64,000 nt of DNA from Pedobacter gandavensis (GTDB lineage Bacteria; Bacteroidota; Bacteroidia; Sphingobacteriales; Sphingobacteriaceae), in contig NZ_WNXC01000002.1 in the NCBI RefSeq assembly GCF_014172405.1, positions 186,001 to 250,000 on the forward strand. The letters run 5' to 3'. The stretch's first letter is position 1. Each line of letters opens with the position of its first letter. Of this stretch, positions 17,545 to 25,994 are shown piece by piece. Below the pieces are notes generated by a model that had not been told where the DNA came from, searched no databases, and saw only the letters and a list, made by a program, of their open reading frames with translations. The translations under genes were made by a program, and so were the position numbers.

Positions 17545-19371
17545 TTAAAAACCTCCCGGCTTAAAAAGTCCTGCAAATCTTTCTATGTTCTTTTCTACCT
17601 GGGCATCTTTAATCAATTCCGGTGCATGATGCGGTTTTTTACGCGCGTCGATAACTATCGGACCGATACAGCCCCAGTGTTTATTCGATGTAAATGAATT
17701 GATGCCGTGTATATCCACTGCTGGATTGCTTCTGGTAAAGGTAATCCATACCAAATTATTAATATTCTGAGCAGTAAAAGCACTATCATCACTTAAAACA
17801 ATTAAAGCTATGCCTTCCAGATTCTGGTCTTTGAGTTCTTCATTTAAAACAGCCATTTCTTCTATCGCTTTGTCGTGGCTCAGGTAAGGAGCAGCTTGAA
17901 TCGCGAGTACCCCTGGAATCGCAATGTGAGCAGCAGTAAAGCCTGCTGGCAACGTAAGTCCTGCAGGAACACTTGCTGATAAAGTTCGACGTACCGCTCC
18001 TGCAGCAGCAAATACCACTTTAGAACCACTATTTAAACCATCACCACTATAATCTAAAGTATCAATTGTGGTATTGGTATGGAAGTGCAAATCAGTACGT
18101 GGGTCTATTCTTGATAACACATGCTGCATAAACCGGGAAAGATCATGTGTATCTAATGTTTCATCGTCTTCCCTTGCGGCAATAAACAAGTACTTAGCCA
18201 AACTCAATTGATTTTTACCTAAGATATGGTTGGCGATAGTTAATATCTCCTGAGGTCTGCGTTCTTTCAGAAATGGTGTATAACGCTCGCTCCCTATTGC
18301 AAACAACAAAGGATGTACACCTGCAGCATCTACGGCATTTAGTTCTTTTAATCCATGGATCTCTTTCGGTAAGGCCGATCCTGCAATCTCATGAATTAAG
18401 GCACCAAAACTAGTATCCTCCTGCGGGGGTCTGCCCACCACAGTGAAGGACCATATCGCATCCTTACGGTGATATACATTGTGCACCTTCATTAAAGGAA
18501 AAGGATGGGTTAAGCTATAATAGCCTAGATGGTCCCCAAATGGGCCTTCAGGTTTGTTTTCCTGAGGGTAAACCGTACCGGTAATCACGAAATCGGCATC
18601 CGCAGAAATGCAAAAACCTTCCTCATCATAGAAATACCTGAATCTGCGGTTCCCTAATGCACCTGCAAAGGTCATCTCTGATAAGCCTTCCGGCAAAGGC
18701 ATTACCGCTGCAAGTGGATGCGAAGGTGGACCTCCTACAAAAATACTCACCTTTAAAGGCTGGCCTTTTGCATTCGCTTTTGACTGGTGTACGCCAATTC
18801 CCCTATGAATCTGGTAATGTAATCCAATCTCTTTATCTGGTATATAATCATTGCCGGCAAGCTGAATCCTGTACATGCCCAAATTGGCATTCATGATTCC
18901 TGGCTTGTCAATATCTTCGGTATATACCTGTGGCATGGTCACAAAAGGACCACCATCCATCGGCCAGTTTACAATCTGCGGCAATGCACTAATTGTGGTC
19001 TTACTAAAAGTAGATTTAAATGTTTGTTTTAACGGCAATGCGGTAAGGGCGGTAAGCGCAATACCTGGGATCTGTAATGGTTTTTTAAGTGCACTCATTG
19101 GATCAAACTTCAATCCTACCAACTGCTCTACTTTATCCAGACTATCCCTGAACATAAATTTTGAACGTTCTAGCGTACCAAACAAATTGGATACTGCTGG
19201 AAAAGGACTTCCTTTTACCTTTTCAAAGAATAATGCTGGGCCCTGTTGTTCGTAAACGCGTAAATGAATAGCCGCCATTTCCAGATAGGGGTCAACTTCT
19301 TCTTTAATCCTGATTAAATGGCCGTGTTTTTCTAAATCGGCAACACACTCTGCTAAACTTTTATATCCCAT
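17545..19371 (-). CDS. UbiD-family decarboxylase (menaquinone biosynthesis decarboxylase type)
   Basis: A 608-residue prenylated-FMN-dependent decarboxylase of the UbiD family. It shows the family segments GIGVHQSKANAKGQPLKVSIFVGGPPSHPLAA and PFGDHLGYYS, with the acidic active-site region nearby. The length and C-terminus match the family annotated as menaquinone (futalosine route) decarboxylase rather than short UbiD. It requires prenyl-FMN from a UbiX enzyme, and a ubiX gene is present at 46.6-47.2 kb. A hairpin with a T-rich tail lies in its long upstream region and may attenuate it. Confidence 0.87.
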   Translation of the reverse strand: MGYKSLAECVADLEKHGHLIRIKEEVDPYLEMAAIHLRVYEQQGPALFFEKVKGSPFPAVSNLFGTLERSKFMFRDSLDKVEQLVGLKFDPMSALKKPLQIPGIALTALTALPLKQTFKSTFSKTTISALPQIVNWPMDGGPFVTMPQVYTEDIDKPGIMNANLGMYRIQLAGNDYIPDKEIGLHYQIHRGIGVHQSKANAKGQPLKVSIFVGGPPSHPLAAVMPLPEGLSEMTFAGALGNRRFRYFYDEEGFCISADADFVITGTVYPQENKPEGPFGDHLGYYSLTHPFPLMKVHNVYHRKDAIWSFTVVGRPPQEDTSFGALIHEIAGSALPKEIHGLKELNAVDAAGVHPLLFAIGSERYTPFLKERRPQEILTIANHILGKNQLSLAKYLFIAAREDDETLDTHDLSRFMQHVLSRIDPRTDLHFHTNTTIDTLDYSGDGLNSGSKVVFAAAGAVRRTLSASVPAGLTLPAGFTAAHIAIPGVLAIQAAPYLSHDKAIEEMAVLNEELKDQNLEGIALIVLSDDSAFTAQNINNLVWITFTRSNPAVDIHGINSFTSNKHWGCIGPIVIDARKKPHHAPELIKDAQVEKNIERFAGLFKPGGF

Positions 19372-19448
19372 TACCTTTCAAAGGTATTAAACTAATGTTG
19401 TTTGGCCTAAAACCTTTCCGTAGAAAAAGAGTAAATTACTTTCTGCTT

Positions 19449-19488
19449 ATAAAAATAAAAGCTCCGCTGCTAGGGTAGCATGCGAAGC
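19449..19488 (-). terminator. Minus-strand hairpin with T-rich tail in the ubiD leader (terminator or attenuator)
   Basis: On the minus strand GCTTCGCATGCTA pairs with TAGCAGCGGAGC (one bulge, one mismatch; tight loop CCC), followed by TTTTATTTTT. It lies about 80 bases before the UbiD start codon, so it would end a short upstream transcript or act as a leader attenuator. Confidence 0.6.
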
Positions 19489-19550
19489 AATTACAAATGG
19501 GAGCGTTCCATAATCTTTAATATCTATAATAAAACCTCTGACTAACAAAC

Positions 19551-19569
19551 AGTACAAATATTTTGCACT
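19551..19569. promoter_or_regulatory. Imperfect palindrome, possible operator for the Crp-AraC regulator
   Basis: AGTACAAATATTTTGCACT is symmetric around position 19560 with two mismatched pairs. It lies about 160 bases before the regulator's start codon. Binding is not demonstrated; it is a candidate only. Confidence 0.25.
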
Positions 19570-19727
19570 AATTACAATTAATATTAATCGAGGACAATAC
19601 ATTTACATTTTCAACAAAAGTAGCAGTGAAACTTTATGATTTAGCAAAAACACACAGCTAAAGAGTACAACATTATAATCTTACACCCACTTTTAACTAT
19701 TTTGCAGTCGCAAACCACAACTCTTCC

Positions 19728-20705
19728 ATGTCAACACCCCTCCACCACAAAAAGAAGCCTGATCAAAAGTATTTAAAATCGGTATTCGAGCGTTTAGACT
19801 ATTTCTTTCCGCTCCCTTTAGCAGCAAAAAAACAACTCAGTGAAACTTGTTATGAAATTCATGTAAAAAAGGATGAATACCTATTAAGGAAGGGAGACTA
19901 CAGCTACTTTGTATATTTTATTATTGAAGGCATCCTTACGGGCGAAGCTACTTCTGGAAAACAAGTCATCACTAGCTTCATCTGTGTACAAGGAGAATTT
20001 GTATCTGCGATTGAGGGAATCTACGGAATTGTGCCTGCTACAGAAGACATCAAGGCGGAGGAAGATTCATTATTGCTGGGTATACATGTAGACGACCTGG
20101 AAAAACTGACCGCAGATTTTCCGGAAATGAACATTGTCATGAGAAAAGTAATGGAGCTTTATTATAAGATTGCACATCACCGTTCCGTGTTCTTTCGAAT
20201 TGGAACGGCCTCAGATAAATATGCAGACTTTTTAAAGAACTATCCACATCATGCTAATCGAATTCCTTTAGCGCTGGTGGCCTCTTACCTGAATATAAAA
20301 ATTACCACCCTAAAGAAGATTGTGAGTGCATACAACAAAAAGGGAGATGAAACGCTATTATCGAAAGAAAGTATCGAAGCATATCTCAAGGAGCAGCACC
20401 CCTACCGCCAAAAGAAATTGTCGCTGGCCCAGCTTGCGGAGATGCTAAAGGTGAGTTCTCACACTTTATCACATTTACTCAACTTATACTTTCAGCAGAA
20501 CTTCAGCCATTTTATCAATACTTATCGCGTGAATTATATTTTAGCTGAGCTTGAAAACCAAGACCATTGCAAACAATATAGTCTGGATGGATTAGGCCGA
20601 GAAGCTGGATTTTCTTCCCGTAGTTCTTTCTTTTACGAATTTAAAAAACAGAAAGGAATTACCCCCCACAATTACCTGAAGCAACTAAGCCACGCTCAAT
20701 CATAA
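19728..20705 (+). CDS. Hybrid regulator: Crp-type sensor and HTH followed by an AraC DNA-binding domain
   Basis: A 325-residue protein. Residues about 25-145 form a cyclic-nucleotide-binding (cupin jelly-roll) domain (ILRKGD-like YLLRKGDYSYFVYFIIEG). Residues about 160-205 look like the Crp dimer helix end and helix-turn-helix (NRIPLALVASYLNIKITTLKKI). Residues 225-325 are a complete AraC-type double HTH (SLAQLAEMLKVSSHTLSHLL; LDGLGREAGFSSRSSFFYEFKK). Usually these regulators carry only one of the two DNA-binding modules. The effector and targets are unknown. Its neighbours (UbiD-like, Dps) suggest redox or stationary-phase control, but that is only inference. Confidence 0.82.
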   Translation: MSTPLHHKKKPDQKYLKSVFERLDYFFPLPLAAKKQLSETCYEIHVKKDEYLLRKGDYSYFVYFIIEGILTGEATSGKQVITSFICVQGEFVSAIEGIYGIVPATEDIKAEEDSLLLGIHVDDLEKLTADFPEMNIVMRKVMELYYKIAHHRSVFFRIGTASDKYADFLKNYPHHANRIPLALVASYLNIKITTLKKIVSAYNKKGDETLLSKESIEAYLKEQHPYRQKKLSLAQLAEMLKVSSHTLSHLLNLYFQQNFSHFINTYRVNYILAELENQDHCKQYSLDGLGREAGFSSRSSFFYEFKKQKGITPHNYLKQLSHAQS

Positions 20706-20734
20706 CCCCTTTTGTAAAAGGGACGTTCGCGAAC

Positions 20735-20770
20735 AAAAAAAGCCGCAGCCTGAAAGAATCAGACTGCGAC
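20735..20770 (-). terminator. Terminator of the dps-like gene
   Basis: On the minus strand an 11-bp stem (20770-20760 with 20752-20742, including G-U pairs) with a seven-base loop is followed by seven Ts (20741-20735), 29 bases after the stop codon. Confidence 0.85.
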
Positions 20771-20798
20771 TTAACAGCTCAATAAGGGGGATTAAGCT

Positions 20799-21278
20799 TT
20801 ATTTCTTACCACAGAATGAACGCAACATCCAGGTATTTTTCTCCTTGAATTGCATAAATCTATTGACCATATCATTTGATCCATCATCTCCTGCATTATC
20901 GGTCGCTTCCAATAAATCACGTTCTATTTGAATTAAATGAGCCATATCTGCTAAAATCTCTTCTACCATATCCATGTCCTTCATCCCAATAGTATTCACT
21001 TCTTTAAGTGATGATTCTTTAATATAGTCTGCGAAACGGCTATGTGGTGGTTTACCTAAAGTAAGTACACGCTCAGCGATTTCGTCAATAGTTAACTGTG
21101 CATTGGTATATAACTCCTCAAATTTAATATGTAAAGTAAAGAAGTTCTGACCTTTTACATTCCAGTGACAACCTCTTAATTTCTGGTAATGTATGTGATA
21201 GTTAGCCAGATAGTCATTCAGCATGTCCACTATAGGTCTTACTTCTTTCTCATTTAAACTAATTTCTTTTGCGTCCAT
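20799..21278 (-). CDS. dps: Dps family DNA-protection ferritin
   Basis: A 159-residue ferritin-like protein of the Dps family. The inter-subunit ferroxidase ligands are visible in HWNVKGQNFFTLHIKFEELY (His, then His and Glu after it) and in the following IDEIAERVLTLG. Dps forms a dodecamer that oxidises and stores iron and shields DNA in oxidative stress or starvation. It has its own terminator and an independent leader of about 180 bases shared with the LysM gene on the other strand. Confidence 0.92.
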   Translation of the reverse strand: MDAKEISLNEKEVRPIVDMLNDYLANYHIHYQKLRGCHWNVKGQNFFTLHIKFEELYTNAQLTIDEIAERVLTLGKPPHSRFADYIKESSLKEVNTIGMKDMDMVEEILADMAHLIQIERDLLEATDNAGDDGSNDMVNRFMQFKEKNTWMLRSFCGKK

Positions 21279-21462
21279 AGTATATATTGTTTTATTTTTG
21301 TCCGATCATAGAGATGACCTATACAACAACACGATAATTAAATGGTTTTGAAAAATGTTATTTTGAGGGACAATACCCCTTTGGAATGAACGTTTAATAT
21401 TCAAAATTCCCGCTTTCTTTTATTATTCGTATAATTGTTCATTAAATTTAACAGAGACATTA

Positions 21463-22737
21463 ATGTATAAATATTATATAGTATCGTTATTTGCAGTGCT
21501 TTTTAAACTACCCACTGCCAATGCCAATACCAATACAAGGGATTCTATAGGAGTAGAAAACCGAAATGGCAAAAAGTTAATTATCCACGAAGTAGCTGCA
21601 AAAGACACTTATTACGCCATCGGCAGAAGATACAATGTGATTCCGAAGGACATTATGGCTTTCAACGACAATAAGTTTCTTCAGATTGGCGTCATCATTA
21701 AAGTCCCTACCAATATTCCATTCCATAGTCAGGCACCAGAAAAAACGCCAATCAATGCCAGCAATAAAAATGCAGTTGTAAAGAAGAATGAAAATACAGA
21801 CCCTGATGGCATCTTACTAGAACATACTGTTCAGAAAAAAGAAAACCTGGGTATATTGGCAAAAAAATACGGTACAACGGTTGATGAAATCAAAAGAATA
21901 AACAACCTGAAAACCATCAACTTGTCTATTGGACAAGTGCTAAAGGTTCCTGCAAATGAAGGTATTGAAACTACTGAAGAGACGCAAACAGCTCCAGTAA
22001 CCGCGGTTGTGACATCTAAAACAACCACCATACCAGCAACACAGATAGCCACTCAGCAACCTGTGAAAAAAGAAACCAAAGAAGAGATTCTGGTTCCTAT
22101 CTTCCCGAAAAAACAACAAAAGTCTGCTGCAACTGTTCAGGATCAACCATTGACAGTTCAAAATCAAGCGGCTACTGCAGATAGTTCGGAAGATTTTATT
22201 GAGCATACTGTAGCCTCGAATGAAACGCTTTATTCCATAGCTACCCGTTATAAGCTATCCATGGATCAGGTAAAAGCTAAAAATAACCTAGCCGGGTATT
22301 CTCTAAGGGTAGGTCAAAAGTTATTAATCAAAGGTCAATACCCACAGAAACCAGTTCCTTCGGCGAATCACCAGGCGGAAAATCCAGTGGATACATTGAA
22401 TTCTATAAAAAATCCGTCATTAAGGTTACCAGCCAGTAGATATGGCTTAAACCAAATGGACGAAAAAGGAACAGGAATATGGATTGCAGATCCGGATCTT
22501 GATCCATCAAAAATGTTGGTATTACATCGCAGTGCGCCAATTGGAACGGTAATGAAAATTACCAATCCAATGAGTAACAGGTCTACTTTCGCGAAGGTAG
22601 TGGGTAAATTCACCGAAAATGAATCTACTAAAGATGTAATCATTGTGATGACTAAAGCAGTAGCGGACGCGTTGGGTGCTATAGATAAAAGATTTTTTTG
22701 TAATTTAACGTACGGTGGACAAGATAATGAACAATAA
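21463..22737 (+). CDS. Secreted protein with three LysM repeats and an RlpA-like double-psi barrel
   Basis: A 424-residue exported protein with signal peptide (1-21). Three LysM modules lie at about residues 42-88 (HEVAAKDTYYAIGRRYNV), 123-167 (EHTVQKKENLGILAKKYG) and 246-290 (EHTVASNETLYSIATRY). The C-terminal domain (about 335-415: GTGIWI, LVLHRSAPIGTVMKITNP, STKDVIIVMTKAVADAL) resembles RlpA/expansin-type double-psi beta barrels. LysM binds peptidoglycan glycan strands, so a wall-associated role is likely. Lytic activity is not shown. It overlaps the uridine kinase gene by 11 bases. Confidence 0.85.
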   Translation: MYKYYIVSLFAVLFKLPTANANTNTRDSIGVENRNGKKLIIHEVAAKDTYYAIGRRYNVIPKDIMAFNDNKFLQIGVIIKVPTNIPFHSQAPEKTPINASNKNAVVKKNENTDPDGILLEHTVQKKENLGILAKKYGTTVDEIKRINNLKTINLSIGQVLKVPANEGIETTEETQTAPVTAVVTSKTTTIPATQIATQQPVKKETKEEILVPIFPKKQQKSAATVQDQPLTVQNQAATADSSEDFIEHTVASNETLYSIATRYKLSMDQVKAKNNLAGYSLRVGQKLLIKGQYPQKPVPSANHQAENPVDTLNSIKNPSLRLPASRYGLNQMDEKGTGIWIADPDLDPSKMLVLHRSAPIGTVMKITNPMSNRSTFAKVVGKFTENESTKDVIIVMTKAVADALGAIDKRFFCNLTYGGQDNEQ

Positions 22738-23374
22738 GCCATTTATCATTGGTATTGCGGGGGGAAGTGGTTCCGGTAAAACCTTTTTTTTAAATTGTTT
22801 CTTACATCATTTTAAGAACGATGAAGTAACCCTGGTTTCTCAGGATGACTATTACATTCCTGTTGGCGAATTGAGCCAGGAAGAAAACAAGCTTTACAAT
22901 TTCGACCTGCCATCAACCATTGATGACCAGCAGTTCCTTTTGGACATTAAGAAATTGATCAAAGGAGAGGTGATTTATAAAAAGGAATACAATTTCAATA
23001 ATCCTTTGGCCATCACTAAAATCCTGGAAATCAATCCTGCTCCAATCATCATTGTAGAAGGACTTTTCATTTTGCATTTTAAAGAAATTGCGGCCTTACT
23101 AGACCACCGTATATTTGTGGAAGCAGAAGAATCTGTTGCTTTAGCACGTCGCATTAAACGCGATGGAATGGAGAGAGGATACCCAGAAGAGGACGTAACC
23201 TATAAATGGCACAACCATGTGGTTCCAGCGTATAAAGAATACCTATTACCATACAGAGAGACTTGTGATCAATTGATCACCAACAATTTCAATACACCTG
23301 ATGACATCATCAAAATCACAGAGGAAATCTCTGAAGATTTAAAAGTAAAATATCTAAAGCATAAAGCTGAGTAA
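22727..23374 (+). CDS. udk: Uridine kinase
   Basis: A 215-residue P-loop kinase. The Walker A motif is AGGSGSGKT near the N-terminus, and the uridine kinase pattern continues with SQDDYYIP and FDLPSTIDDQQ. It phosphorylates uridine/cytidine in pyrimidine salvage. I chose the ATG at 22727 (MNNKPFIIG) over the GTG at 22715. Either start overlaps the preceding LysM gene, which implies coupled translation. A bidirectional terminator follows at once. Confidence 0.9.
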   Translation: MNNKPFIIGIAGGSGSGKTFFLNCFLHHFKNDEVTLVSQDDYYIPVGELSQEENKLYNFDLPSTIDDQQFLLDIKKLIKGEVIYKKEYNFNNPLAITKILEINPAPIIIVEGLFILHFKEIAALLDHRIFVEAEESVALARRIKRDGMERGYPEEDVTYKWHNHVVPAYKEYLLPYRETCDQLITNNFNTPDDIIKITEEISEDLKVKYLKHKAE

Positions 23375-23410
23375 ACAAAAAAGGGACGCTATTGGCGTCC
23401 CTTTTTTGTT
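23374..23410. terminator. Bidirectional terminator between udk and the CoA-transferase genes
   Basis: A 16-bp perfect inverted repeat (23374-23389 with 23395-23410), loop TATTG, with A and T runs inside the stem. It serves both convergent units. Confidence 0.92.
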
Positions 23411-23419
23411 GTTTATATG

Positions 23420-24079
23420 TTAGTTTAAGCTCATCTCCGGCACGTCATCATCAGCAAACAACTTACCCGTTGTAGCCTGTCTGATGTAATCTACGCTTAC
23501 TCCCGGTGCACGCTCAATCAGTTTAAATCCGCCACCAGGCAAAACATCAAGAACCGCAAGTTCGGTAACAATTTTCTTGATGCAGTTTACCCCTGTTAAT
23601 GGCAAAGTACATGTTGGCAAAAGCTTACTTTCGCCAGCCTTGTTGACATGTTGCATGGCCACAATGATGTTCTTTGCAGAAGCTACCAAGTCCATTGCTC
23701 CCCCCATTCCTTTCACCATCTTTCCTGGAATCTTCCAGTTTGCAATGTCTCCATTTTCTGAAACTTCCATTGCACCTAAAATTGTCAGGTCTATCTTCTG
23801 ACTTCTAATCATCCCGAAGCTCATCGCGGAATCAAAAATAGAAGAACCCGGCAACGTCGTAATCGTCTGTTTTCCAGCATTGATCAGATCAGCGTCTTCT
23901 TCCCCTTCAAAAGGGAAAGGGCCCATTCCCAATAAGCCATTTTCCGACTGTAACACTACATTTATACCCTCTGGGATATAATTGGCTACTAGTGTAGGAA
24001 TACCAATCCCTAAATTCACATAAAAACCATCTTTGATTTCTCTTGCGATACGTTTCGCAATTCCGTCCTTATCCAACAT
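23420..24079 (-). CDS. scoB: 3-oxoacid CoA-transferase, subunit B
   Basis: A 219-residue beta subunit of the family I CoA-transferases. The catalytic glutamate lies in the SENG motif (LQSENGLLGMGP). With subunit A it moves CoA from succinyl-CoA to acetoacetate (or a related 3-oxoacid). The product would feed the thiolase encoded at 3.7 kb. It follows subunit A after 17 bases on the same strand. Confidence 0.92.
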   Translation of the reverse strand: MLDKDGIAKRIAREIKDGFYVNLGIGIPTLVANYIPEGINVVLQSENGLLGMGPFPFEGEEDADLINAGKQTITTLPGSSIFDSAMSFGMIRSQKIDLTILGAMEVSENGDIANWKIPGKMVKGMGGAMDLVASAKNIIVAMQHVNKAGESKLLPTCTLPLTGVNCIKKIVTELAVLDVLPGGGFKLIERAPGVSVDYIRQATTGKLFADDDVPEMSLN

Positions 24080-24096
24080 ATAAATAATTTATAGGA

Positions 24097-24798
24097 TTAA
24101 TTTTTAGTTCTAACTGTGCGCTGCTCAATTCTTTTTTCATAATTGGCACCTTGAAAAATGCGGTGAACGAAGACACCAGGGGTATGGATATGGTCTGGAT
24201 CGAGCTGTCCTGCTTCTACCAACTCCTCTACTTCTGCGATGGTGATTTTCCCGGCCATAGCCATTACAGGGTTAAAGTTTCTACTGGTGGACCTGAAGAT
24301 CAGGTTTCCGGCAGTATCTCCCTTCCATGCTTTTACAATGGCAAAATCAGCATCAAAAGCATATTCCATTAAGTAATCTTTACCATTAAAGTTTCTAACT
24401 TCTTTACCCTCTGCCACTTCTGTACCTACTCCGGCGGGAGTGAAAATTGCAGGCATACCATATCCGGCAGCCATACATCTGGTAGCCAGTGTACCCTGAG
24501 GAATCAGTTCAACTTCCAGCTCACCACTCAGCAATTGACGCTCAAATTCTGCGTTTTCGCCTACATAGGAAGAGATCATTTTTTTTACCTGGCGCTTTTG
24601 CAGCATCAAACCGATCCCAAAATCATCTACACCAGCATTATTAGATATACATGTTAAATCTTTAACGCCCTTTTTTACTAGTGCGGTAATGCAATTCTCA
24701 GGAATTCCGCAGAGCCCAAAACCGCCGAGCATCAGGGTGTTCCCATTCTCGATATCGCTGATGGCTTCATCAGCACCCGAAACTACTTTATTGATCAT
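24097..24798 (-). CDS. scoA: 3-oxoacid CoA-transferase, subunit A
   Basis: A 233-residue alpha subunit. The N-terminal [13 protein letters not shown] glycine-rich CoA-binding motif and the later [22 protein letters not shown] segment are typical of ScoA/AtoD. It forms a heteromeric enzyme with the downstream subunit B. It is the first gene of this two-gene minus-strand unit; the sugar dehydrogenase gene upstream ends 48 bases before its start. Confidence 0.92.
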   Translation of the reverse strand: MINKVVSGADEAISDIENGNTLMLGGFGLCGIPENCITALVKKGVKDLTCISNNAGVDDFGIGLMLQKRQVKKMISSYVGENAEFERQLLSGELEVELIPQGTLATRCMAAGYGMPAIFTPAGVGTEVAEGKEVRNFNGKDYLMEYAFDADFAIVKAWKGDTAGNLIFRSTSRNFNPVMAMAGKITIAEVEELVEAGQLDPDHIHTPGVFVHRIFQGANYEKRIEQRTVRTKN

Positions 24799-24846
24799 AT
24801 ATAAGGTTTTGCTACTAAATTATAGTATAAAATGTGTTCGAACAAT

Positions 24847-25947
24847 TTATTTAGCGATTTCTATAATTTTATCATCCCCTCCATTACTAGTAGTGATATA
24901 GAGCTTGCCTTCCGGAGATTGACAAATAGCTCGAAGGCGCCCGAACTGATTGACCAAAAAATCTTTAGTCTCCGTAATCTTGTCGCCCGTAGCATTTAAG
25001 CTCAATTGAGTAAGCTTACTTCCTTTTAAGCTCAGGAGTAATAAGGAGTTTTTCCATTGAGGAATATAATCTGAGTTATAATAAGAAAGACTGGAGGTGG
25101 CTATGGTAGGTGTCCAGGTAAACATGGGTTCTACCACATCATTTGCGGCACAAAATATTTTTTCAGCTGGCAGGTTACAAAAACCTTCTACATTTGGCCA
25201 ACCATAATTGCGTCCTTTGAGGATCAGATTAACCTCATCGTCATTATTTGGGCCATGTTCTGAAGCATAGATTTTATCACCTACTTGAATCAATCCCTGT
25301 GGATTACGATGGCCAAAACTCCAAACCGGACTATTTACGTTGGGATTATCAGCAGGTATACTGCCATCCAAATTCAAGCGAAGAATCTTTCCAGACAGAG
25401 AATTTTTATCCTGTGCATTGGCAGCGTTACTGGCATCACCTGTACTGATAAATAATTTTTGATCCATACTAATCATTAACCTGGAGCCATTGTGAATACT
25501 GGAGGCGGGAATTTGATCAATAATTGATAAAGGCGCCCCTAATGCTCCATTTGCGTACGTAAAGCGAACGACCTTTTCCCTGTAATTGTTTCCAGTTCCA
25601 TAATCATACACCACATAAACCCATGGGTTAGTCGCAAAATTTGGAGACATTACCATCCCTAATAAACCACCTTCTCCATTCGAGACAACTTCAGAAATGG
25701 TATGTAATAAAGTAACTGCTCCGGTTTGAGGATTGATTCTACTGATCTTTCCCCCTCTTTCTGTGATCCACAATTGCTGATCAGGTCCATAAATAATTTC
25801 CCATGGAAAGACTAAACCCGAACTAAGCACCTTTGTTTTCAGTGCTGCATCTGGAAGCGGATTCTCTACAGTCTGCTTAGATTTGTTTTTTTTGCAAGCG
25901 GTCGTGCAAAGCAAAATTGCCAAAGCACTGATCATCAATATTTTCAT
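24847..25947 (-). CDS. PQQ-dependent sugar dehydrogenase family lipoprotein (glucose/sorbosone dehydrogenase fold)
   Basis: A 366-residue protein with a lipoprotein signal (Cys18 in CTTAC) and a six-bladed propeller of the soluble glucose dehydrogenase/YliI family (PWEIIYGPDQQLWITERGGKISRI; GEGGLLGMVMSPNF; SFGHRNPQGLI; EHGPNNDDEVN). Such enzymes oxidise aldoses in the periplasm using PQQ. Whether this strain makes PQQ is not visible. A perfect 12-bp hairpin directly abuts the ATG at 25947; an alternative ATG lies four codons inside. Confidence 0.85.
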   Translation of the reverse strand: MKILMISALAILLCTTACKKNKSKQTVENPLPDAALKTKVLSSGLVFPWEIIYGPDQQLWITERGGKISRINPQTGAVTLLHTISEVVSNGEGGLLGMVMSPNFATNPWVYVVYDYGTGNNYREKVVRFTYANGALGAPLSIIDQIPASSIHNGSRLMISMDQKLFISTGDASNAANAQDKNSLSGKILRLNLDGSIPADNPNVNSPVWSFGHRNPQGLIQVGDKIYASEHGPNNDDEVNLILKGRNYGWPNVEGFCNLPAEKIFCAANDVVEPMFTWTPTIATSSLSYYNSDYIPQWKNSLLLLSLKGSKLTQLSLNATGDKITETKDFLVNQFGRLRAICQSPEGKLYITTSNGGDDKIIEIAK

Positions 25948-25982
25948 AGGACATTGCTTTATTTTACAACAAGCAATGTCCT
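25948..25982 (-). repeat. Perfect 12-bp inverted repeat abutting the sugar dehydrogenase start codon
   Basis: On the minus strand AGGACATTGCTT (25982-25971) pairs with AAGCAATGTCCT (25959-25948), with an 11-base loop. The next base begins the ATG. There is no T run after it, so it is not a standard terminator. It may control translation or mark the mutS2 mRNA end. Confidence 0.85.
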
Positions 25983-25994
25983 GATTATGTTTAA

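Larger units (their letters stand above)
19372..19727. other. 356-base gene-free region between ubiD-like and Crp-AraC genes
   Basis: Divergent promoters for both neighbours must lie here. I see a minus-strand promoter-like pair (TTTG at 19648-19645 and TACTTTTG at 19622-19615, 22 apart), an imperfect 19-base palindrome at 19551-19569, and a minus-strand hairpin with T-rich tail at 19449-19488. A six-codon reading frame beginning ATGGAACGC precedes the hairpin on the minus strand. No longer gene is supported. Confidence 0.6.

Noticed and set aside
20704..20722. CCCCTTTTGTAAAAGGG as a terminator for the Crp-AraC gene
   Set aside because: The loop is very tight and no T run follows. It may be a weak hairpin only.
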